From NCBI GenBank assembly GCA_019233415.1, contig JAFAMK010000419.1, positions 1 to 10,043 on the forward strand: a stretch of DNA of 10,043 nt. Reading direction: 5' to 3'. Position numbers and translations under genes: made by a program. Of the stretch, positions 6,207 to 10,043 are shown one piece after another. The DNA is from Vulcanimicrobiota bacterium (GTDB lineage Bacteria; Vulcanimicrobiota; Vulcanimicrobiia; Vulcanimicrobiales; Vulcanimicrobiaceae). Position 1 is the first letter of the stretch. Each line of letters starts with the position of its first letter. Below the pieces are notes generated by a model. That model was not told where the DNA came from. It saw only the letters and a list, made by a program, of their open reading frames with translations, and did no database searches.

Positions 6207-6763
6207 GCGAATGCCTCCAACACATCGGCAAGTCGCACGCCAAGACGTAGGTCGAGAACGCCCCCGACGACTTCGACCACCACATCGCCCGCCGCGAGCG
6301 AGCCGTCAGCGACAACATCCACAGCCTCGGCGTCGTGTCCGACCGGGCCGCGGTCGTCCAGCGCCATTTGCGCCAGGTCGTCCGGAGTCAACCGCACGCG
6401 CACAGCCGGTGCGCAACCCAGCGCGCGCTGCACGAGCGCACGAAGGTCGCATGGCGCGAGTCGCAACTCCCGAACGAGCACGTCCGCCGCGAGGTGACGT
6501 AGCATCCGCGCGACGGTAGCATCGAGCACGTCGGCCAGCCGCGCACGAAAGAGCCGTACATCGCGCAGCGCCGCGTGCACGGAATCGTTCGCCGTCACCG
6601 CATCCGCAGACGCCTCTGTGACACCTGCTGACGCACCGACTGCATCCGCCGGCCCTTCTGAATCGGCGGCCGCGACGGAGTCTGCGGCATCGCCCGTCGG
6701 ATTGCCGGTTGCCACGCCGCGCGGTCGCAGCAGATCGCCGAGCGCGATGAATTCAGCGGGCAT
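6203..6763 (-). CDS. fliH: Flagellar export stator/ATPase regulator FliH
   Basis: FliH dimers bind FliI and tie it to FliN at the C ring. The 186-residue product has a short N-terminal peptide (MPAEFIALGDLL) and an Ala/Asp/Glu-rich low-complexity stretch (about 20-60). A helical segment follows (about 61-115) and a C-terminal domain (about 116-186). The latter ends VRVRLTPDDLAQM, then GSLAAGDVVVEVVGGVLDLRL and VRLADVLEAF, a pattern of the FliH/SctL C-terminal domain that contacts FliI. The long Glu/Gln-rich coiled coil of typical FliH is short here. ATG 6763 overlaps the end of fliF by 11 bases and has GAGGA 8 bases upstream. The frame stays open to about 7222, but that stretch lies wholly inside fliF and is a shadow. 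Confidence 0.88.
   Translation of the reverse strand: MPAEFIALGDLLRPRGVATGNPTGDAADSVAAADSEGPADAVGASAGVTEASADAVTANDSVHAALRDVRLFRARLADVLDATVARMLRHLAADVLVRELRLAPCDLRALVQRALGCAPAVRVRLTPDDLAQMALDDRGPVGHDAEAVDVVADGSLAAGDVVVEVVGGVLDLRLGVRLADVLEAFA
6214..6218 (-). promoter_or_regulatory. Shine-Dalgarno GGAGG supporting the GTG start of fliI
   Basis: GGAGG stands exactly 7 bases before GTG 6206, inside the last codons of fliH. This supports the non-ATG start, since no nearby upstream ATG is available in the fliI frame. Confidence 0.55.
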
Positions 6764-8213
6764 CGACGAGATCCTCGGGGTTCGGGACGAGGGCGGTGTT
6801 TGCGCGAGGGAGACGGCGCACGATCGCGGTGCGTTCGTCGGGTGCGTAGAGTTCGAGAACGGCGGCGGCAGTGGTCGTCGGGAGTCCGGCGATGATCGCG
6901 GCGGCGATGTGTGGTGGCTCGGCGGCCAGTGCCGCGCGGACGCGGTCGGGAGCGATGCCAGCCGACGCGCGCGCCGTACCGCGTGCTGCACTCGACTCGG
7001 CGATGCGAACGGCAAGTGAGGCCAGCGGTTTGATCCCGACTGCGACGACGAGGACGAGTCCAGCGGCGGTGATGAGCTGTGGCAAGATGCTCGCGAACGC
7101 GAGAAGCCAGCCTGGCGCATGGGCGCCGCGCGTCGCGTGTGACGTGCCCTCGCTGAAGGGAACCGCTTCGACACTGATGACGTCGCCGCGGTCCGGTCGG
7201 ACGCCGGCGACCGCAGCCGCAAGCGCGCGCATCTTCGCGAGGTCGAGACCGCGGGCGCTATCGACGAACACCGCGACGGTCAAGCGCGCGGTCGCGTCGG
7301 CTCCACGCGTGCGGTGCTCCTCGTGCGTTTCGCTGCCGTGGTCCTCGCTCGCGCTCGTCTTCGAGTACTTCTTCGCGTTCGAGGCGTAGCGTTCGTCGCT
7401 GCTGCTGCGCGCGACGCTGCCGCCGAGCGCCGCGCGACGGACGTCGCGCACGTCGCGCGCTTCGCCGAGCGGCTCGCGATGGACGCGCACGATCGTCGCG
7501 CCGGCACCGAACGCGGCGTCGAGCGCACTCTGCAGCGCGGCCTGCACGTCGTTCCCGTCGCTCGCGTCGGCGTCGAGGATCAGTCCACGGTCGTCGAGGA
7601 CGGCGACGCGTTCCGCAGCAAGTCCCGCGACACCGCCGGCAACGAACGCCTTGATTCCGGCGACGGTGCGTGCGGAGAGATGCGCGCCGGGGACGAGCGT
7701 CACGCGCACGCTCGCGCTCGCGTCGCGGCGCTCGTCATCGGCGAAGACGCCCGCGCTCGGCGGTGCGATGACGACCCGCGCGTCGGCGACGCCGTCGAGC
7801 CCGCGCAGCCCGAGCGCGAGGTCGGCCGCGAGCGCGTCGCGCGTCTGCGCCTCGAGCACGGCCTGCGGCGTGAGCGCGCCGACGTGCGCGAGGGCCTCGT
7901 CGGTTCCCGCGAGGTGTGCGTGCGGCACGCCGGCGAGGGCCAGACGCAGCAGCAAGCCGCCGCGCGCACCGCGCGCGACGCGCACATTGTCGGCGCTCGC
8001 GGCGTACGGCACGTTCCACGCGGCGAGCCGTTGTTCGACCTCGCCGAGCTGATCCGGGCGCAGCGGCGTCGCGAAGAGCGCGACGCGCGTGTCGCGCGAG
8101 GCGGCAAACCCGATCGCTGCAACACCGACCAGCGCGATGAACGCCAACGCACCAAAGAGCCGCACGCGCGGCGACGACGCGCGCAGACGCGCGAGCAGAG
8201 CGGCGAACGACAT
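6753..8213 (-). CDS. fliF: MS-ring protein FliF with a FliG middle-domain-like C-terminal tail
   Basis: FliF builds the inner-membrane MS ring around the export gate. In this 486-residue protein a first membrane segment lies at about 19-37. Ring-building motifs cover about 40-215, including VVIAPPSAGVFADDERRDAS (147-166), ASVRVTLVPGAHLS, and AERVAVLDDRGLIL (200-213). A variable, charged beta-collar region (about 260-308) is followed by LTVAVFVD at 311-318 and RPDRGDVISVEAVPF at 339-353. The second membrane segment is at about 369-396. The usual FliF tail binds FliG. Here residues about 421-486 instead read like a FliG middle domain: LAAEPPHIAAAIIAGL (429-444), AAAVLELYAPDERTAIVRRL (449-468). 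These align without gaps to the FliG pattern L..EHPQ.IA.IL..L....AA.VL.......R..V.RRI. No separate fliG follows. The start at 8213 is 3 bases after the fliE stop, with only a weak GGGA ribosome-binding site. FliF is certain; the FliG-like tail is a motif-level reading. Confidence 0.92.
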   Translation of the reverse strand: MSFAALLARLRASSPRVRLFGALAFIALVGVAAIGFAASRDTRVALFATPLRPDQLGEVEQRLAAWNVPYAASADNVRVARGARGGLLLRLALAGVPHAHLAGTDEALAHVGALTPQAVLEAQTRDALAADLALGLRGLDGVADARVVIAPPSAGVFADDERRDASASVRVTLVPGAHLSARTVAGIKAFVAGGVAGLAAERVAVLDDRGLILDADASDGNDVQAALQSALDAAFGAGATIVRVHREPLGEARDVRDVRRAALGGSVARSSSDERYASNAKKYSKTSASEDHGSETHEEHRTRGADATARLTVAVFVDSARGLDLAKMRALAAAVAGVRPDRGDVISVEAVPFSEGTSHATRGAHAPGWLLAFASILPQLITAAGLVLVVAVGIKPLASLAVRIAESSAARGTARASAGIAPDRVRAALAAEPPHIAAAIIAGLPTTTAAAVLELYAPDERTAIVRRLPRANTALVPNPEDLVDAR

Positions 8214-8216
8214 GAA

Positions 8217-8513
8217 CTACAGCTGCATCCCGAGCAGCGTCGCGAGCCCCTGGGCAGCGCGCTGCGACGCGGTCGCCGCGACCTGGAGCGCGATGTCGGC
8301 GCGCGCACGTTCGACGACCATCTCCTGAAGCCCACCACGATGTGCCGCGAATGCTGCTTCGGCTAGATCAGCGCGATCGAGGATCGCGCCTGCCGCATCG
8401 ACGAGCCGCGCGAACGCATTCGCGCCGCCGTCAGTAGCGGCGCCGGGGATTGGCAGCGGTGTGACGTTGACGGACGGGGGCGCGGCGTCGGGGACGAGCT
8501 GATCGACGCGCAT
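8217..8513 (-). CDS. fliE: Flagellar MS ring-rod junction protein FliE
   Basis: FliE is the first rod component exported and joins the MS ring to the proximal rod. The 98-residue product has the family layout. A flexible Pro/Ala-rich front (about 1-30) is followed by two helices: NAFARLVDAAGAILDRADLAEAAFAAH, then GLQEMVVERARADIALQVAATASQRAAQGLATLLGMQL to the C-terminus. The end matches the conserved FliE tail (A.Q.AVAVRN..V.AYQ.IM.M), although the Arg-Asn pair is replaced by Ser-Gln. ATG 8513 overlaps the flgC stop by one base (TGATG). Position between flgC and fliF is the normal one. Its presence argues for a flagellum rather than a virulence-type injectisome. Confidence 0.88.
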   Translation of the reverse strand: MRVDQLVPDAAPPSVNVTPLPIPGAATDGGANAFARLVDAAGAILDRADLAEAAFAAHRGGLQEMVVERARADIALQVAATASQRAAQGLATLLGMQL

Positions 8514-8878
8514 CAGAGGCGGCCCAGGTCGAGCGTGCGTTCCGCAAGACGTTTGCCGACGTCGAAGACGCTGGCGTTCGCCTCGTACGCGCGCTGTGCG
8601 TCCAGCACCGCGATCATCTCGGTCAGCGCGTCGGCAGCCTCGCCGCCCGGCGTCGCGCCGAGGAACCGCGTTCCCGCGCGACCGTCGTCATCATCGCCGC
8701 TCGGCTCGAAGAACGCGTCGTCCGCGTCGGCCGCGGCGAAATGCGCCACCAAGCGCGGATACGGGTGCTGCGGCGTCGCGGCTTGCGCCGCCGCGACGTT
8801 GCGCGCCGCGACGTCGAGGAGCGTGCGCTGCACGCCCATGCCGTCGGCCGCGACCGTGAGCAGGTCGAGCTCGCTCAT
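8513..8878 (-). CDS. flgC: Proximal rod protein FlgC, shortened
   Basis: FlgC is a rod subunit exported through the flagellar gate. The C-terminal helix is typical: LTEMIAVLDAQRAYEANASVF at residues 85-105, then KRLAERTLDLGRL to 121. The N-terminal helix (about 6-30: LTVAADGMGVQRTLLDVAARN) follows the family pattern, but the usual ANIAN..T segment has become ARNVAAAQAAT. PYPR at 39-42 matches the conserved GGPYRR-type site. Typical FlgC is about 134-150 aa. Here the middle block with the HPDAD..GYV..PNV motif is missing, and an acidic stretch (EPSGDDDDG at 58-66) stands near its place. ATG 8878 overlaps the upstream stop in ATGA. Confidence 0.9.
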   Translation of the reverse strand: MSELDLLTVAADGMGVQRTLLDVAARNVAAAQAATPQHPYPRLVAHFAAADADDAFFEPSGDDDDGRAGTRFLGATPGGEAADALTEMIAVLDAQRAYEANASVFDVGKRLAERTLDLGRL

Positions 8879-9066
8879 CGCGCGACGGTCCGCAGCTCGG
8901 CGATGTGGGCGCGGAGCGCGCCGAGAAGCGCTTCTTCGAAGAGGGCGGCCTGCGCCAGTCGCGCGGCGGTGCGCTCGTCGTGCGCGGCGGTCGGGGCGAG
9001 GCGCGCGACACGCTCACGTGCCGCCAGGGAGGCGCCGACGGTGGAGTCGATGGGATCGGTGGTCAT
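8875..9066 (-). CDS. flgB: FlgB-like mini-protein at the head of the operon
   Basis: The product from ATG 9066 is only 63 residues, against about 110-140 for FlgB. Residues about 34-63 (AARLAQAALFEEALLGALRAHIAELRTV, amphipathic helix) match the C-terminal D0 helix of FlgB, of type M..LA.N.L.Y.A....L......LRTAI. The N-terminal D0 helix and middle part are missing. The gene is immediately before flgC, the standard flgB site, and its stop overlaps the flgC start (ATGA). The ribosome-binding site (GAGGAG, 9079-9084) is 12 bases from the ATG, rather far. The frame is open up to an ATG at 9144, which would give 89 aa; the extra part contains LPLTREEHDLG, slightly like the L..T...H motif of FlgB. 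That longer start would cover the putative promoter. Flagellar identity is by position plus one helix, so it is moderate. Confidence 0.6.
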   Translation of the reverse strand: MTTDPIDSTVGASLAARERVARLAPTAAHDERTAARLAQAALFEEALLGALRAHIAELRTVAR

Positions 9067-9159
9067 GCCGAGATCGTGCTCCTCGCGTGTGAGCGGAAGG
9101 TTGCCGGAATGTGAGGAAGCATGGCGGGTGCCGTATGGTCGCACGCCACGGGTGACGCG
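9067..9159. promoter_or_regulatory. Divergent intergenic promoter region
   Basis: This 93-base spacer separates the minus-strand flagellar operon from the plus-strand GAF-PAS gene, so promoters for both should lie in or next to it. Facing the flagellar side there is a candidate sigma-54 element. Facing the GAF-PAS gene I see no convincing -35/-10 pair. Both gene starts have alternatives inside the spacer (9144 for the FlgB-like gene, 9121 for the GAF-PAS gene), which would make the genes overlap head to head. Confidence 0.5.
9118..9133 (-). promoter_or_regulatory. Candidate sigma-54 -24/-12 promoter for the flagellar operon
   Basis: Read on the minus strand, the element is CGGCACC-CGCC-ATGCT. 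It keeps the invariant GG and GC with exactly 10 bases between them and the GGCAC and TGC cores of the TGGCACG-N4-TTGCW consensus. The predicted transcription start is near 9107, about 40 bases before ATG 9066 of the FlgB-like gene. Many bacteria drive rod and hook operons with sigma-54. A chance match in GC-rich DNA is quite possible. No sigma-54 activator (AAA+ domain) is visible in the window. Confidence 0.35.
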
Positions 9160-10043
9160 ATGAACACGTCCGAGACCGGGCTCGACGCTCTCGCTGCCCT
9201 ACGCCAGCGTGCAGCCGCGACGGGCGACCCCGCGCTCCTCGCCGCCGTTGCGGGCGCCGAGCGCGCCTACGAGACGCTAGCGCTCGAACGGGCCGGTCTC
9301 CAAAGCCGGCTTGCGGCGACGGGAACTAACGCCGAACGCGAGTTGAACAAGCTTCGCACGCTCGGTCGTGTTGCCGAGACCGTCAATTCCTCGCTCGAGC
9401 TGGACGTCGTGCTGCGGCGCGTCCTCGACACCGCCGTCGAGGTGATGAAGGCCGAGCGCGGCTTCCTGATGATCGCGAACACCGAGGGCAAGCTCGAACT
9501 CACGACCACCTACGGAATCGAACGCGAGGCGGTCGAGGGCGGCGACATGCGCCCCTCGCACACGACGGTGCGCCGCGTCTTCGAAACCGGCGAGCCGGTC
9601 GTCACCACGGATGCGCAGCAAGACCCGCGCTTCAACATGAACCTGTCGGTGCGCGCGCTGCGCTTGCGGTCGATCATCTGCGTGCCGCTCGCGATCAAGT
9701 CGCGCACGATCGGCGTCGTCTACCTCGACTCCCGCATCACGCCCGGCCTCTTCTCACCGCACGATCCCGACCTGCTGACCGCATTCGCCAATCAAGCCGC
9801 GCTCGCAATCGAGAACGCGCGCCTCTTCGACGCACTGCGCGCACAAGTCGTCGAAATCAGCCGCCTGGAACAGCTCCAAGCGCGCGTCCTCGGTTCGATC
9901 ACAAACGGTGTCATCACCGTCGACGGCCACGGCACGATCGCAAGCTTCAACGACGCCGCCACCGACACGTTCGGCGTCAACGGCACGACGATGATCGGCC
10001 GTCCCGCCCGCGCGCTCGAAGCACTCATCCCCGGCATCACGAC
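9160..10043 (+). CDS. GAF-PAS sensor protein (3' end cut by window edge)
   Basis: The visible 294 residues have no membrane segment or signal peptide, so the protein is probably cytosolic. Residues about 1-70 are an Ala/Leu/Glu-rich helical, likely coiled-coil lead. A GAF domain spans about 70-222: VAETVNSSLELDVVLRRVLD, AERGFLMI (98-105), DAQQDPRFN (151-159), SIICVPLAIKSRTIGVVYLD (171-190), LFSPHDPDLLTAFANQAALA (197-216). After a connecting helix (IENARLFDALRAQVVEISRLEQL), a PAS domain starts at about 243 (VLGSITNGVITVDGHGTI, ASFNDAA). Such proteins end in a histidine kinase, cyclase, GGDEF or other output domain; here the output lies beyond the window and cannot be named. ATG 9160 follows GGTGA by 4 bases. 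An in-frame ATG at 9121 preceded by GAGGA is an alternative. It is divergent from the flagellar operon, which hints at, but does not show, a role in motility control. Confidence 0.9.
   Translation, partial: MNTSETGLDALAALRQRAAATGDPALLAAVAGAERAYETLALERAGLQSRLAATGTNAERELNKLRTLGRVAETVNSSLELDVVLRRVLDTAVEVMKAERGFLMIANTEGKLELTTTYGIEREAVEGGDMRPSHTTVRRVFETGEPVVTTDAQQDPRFNMNLSVRALRLRSIICVPLAIKSRTIGVVYLDSRITPGLFSPHDPDLLTAFANQAALAIENARLFDALRAQVVEISRLEQLQARVLGSITNGVITVDGHGTIASFNDAATDTFGVNGTTMIGRPARALEALIPGIT

Noticed and set aside
5329..6519. Plus-strand open frame of 396 codons
   Set aside because: Antisense to fliI and fliH, which have intact family motifs; the product is Pro/Ser/Thr/Arg low complexity.
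7314..8366. Plus-strand open frame of 350 codons
   Set aside because: Antisense to fliF and fliE; Arg/Glu/Ala-rich and without a domain.
1..9066. Non-flagellar injectisome (virulence type III secretion) instead of a flagellum
   Set aside because: FliE, FlgC, a FlgB-like protein and a hook/rod protein are flagellum-specific, and there is no secretin, needle or translocator gene in view.
9067..9144. Longer FlgB-like protein starting at ATG 9144
   Set aside because: The added 26 residues show only a faint FlgB likeness and would cover the candidate promoter and most of the divergent spacer. It is kept as an alternative, not as the call.
9277..9707. Minus-strand open frames opposite the GAF domain
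   Set aside because: The plus strand encodes a clear GAF domain here; the minus frames have no motif.
1..10043. tRNA, rRNA, CRISPR array, insertion sequence, attachment site or riboswitch
   Set aside because: I saw no cloverleaf with CCA or anticodon pattern, no spaced direct repeats, no transposase or integrase motif, and no intergenic space large enough for a structured leader.

Overview
The window is very GC-rich bacterial DNA. Codon third positions are strongly G/C, and long spurious antisense open frames are common. It holds most of one flagellar operon on the minus strand. It is best read from right to left (about base 9066 down to base 1). A divergent plus-strand signalling gene starts near 9160 and leaves the window on the right.

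Operon order in the direction of transcription: a very short flgB-like gene, flgC, fliE, fliF (with a FliG-like C-terminal tail), fliH, fliI, a lytic transglycosylase, a secreted two-DTG aspartyl protease with a LolA-like front domain, a small FliK-like gene, a FlgE/F/G-like hook or rod gene, a reduced fliM, fliN, and fliP (cut by the window edge). Almost every junction is a 1-4 base stop/start overlap (ATGA, GTGA, TGATG) or a slightly longer overlap. This points to one translationally coupled transcript. Only two breaks are larger: 69 bases before the FliK-like gene and 45 bases before fliP.

The order follows the Bacillus-type fla/che operon (flgB-flgC-fliE-fliF-fliG-fliH-fliI-fliJ-fliK-flgD-flgE-fliM-fliN/Y-fliO-fliP), but stand-alone fliG, fliJ, flgD and fliO are absent here. 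Several rod and switch proteins are unusually short: FlgB-like 63 aa, FlgC 121 aa, FliM-like 268 aa. A lytic transglycosylase and an aspartyl protease sit where fliJ and later genes would be. Together the genes would build the MS ring (FliF), the rod base (FliE, FlgB, FlgC), the export ATPase and its stator (FliI, FliH), the export gate (FliP) and the C ring (FliM-like, FliN). The transglycosylase would open peptidoglycan for the rod.

The divergent gene encodes a cytosolic GAF-PAS sensor whose output domain lies outside the window. The roughly 93-base divergent spacer contains a candidate sigma-54 -24/-12 element facing flgB.

The organism cannot be fixed from this sequence. A high-GC, diderm-like, poorly characterised phylum such as Eremiobacterota/Vulcanimicrobiota (WPS-2) would fit, but that is an inference from style and gene content, not from a marker. 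The most interesting signals are the apparent FliF-FliG(middle domain) chimera, the overall miniaturisation of the flagellar parts, and the secreted protease built into the operon. I see no tRNA, rRNA, CRISPR array, insertion sequence or integrase.
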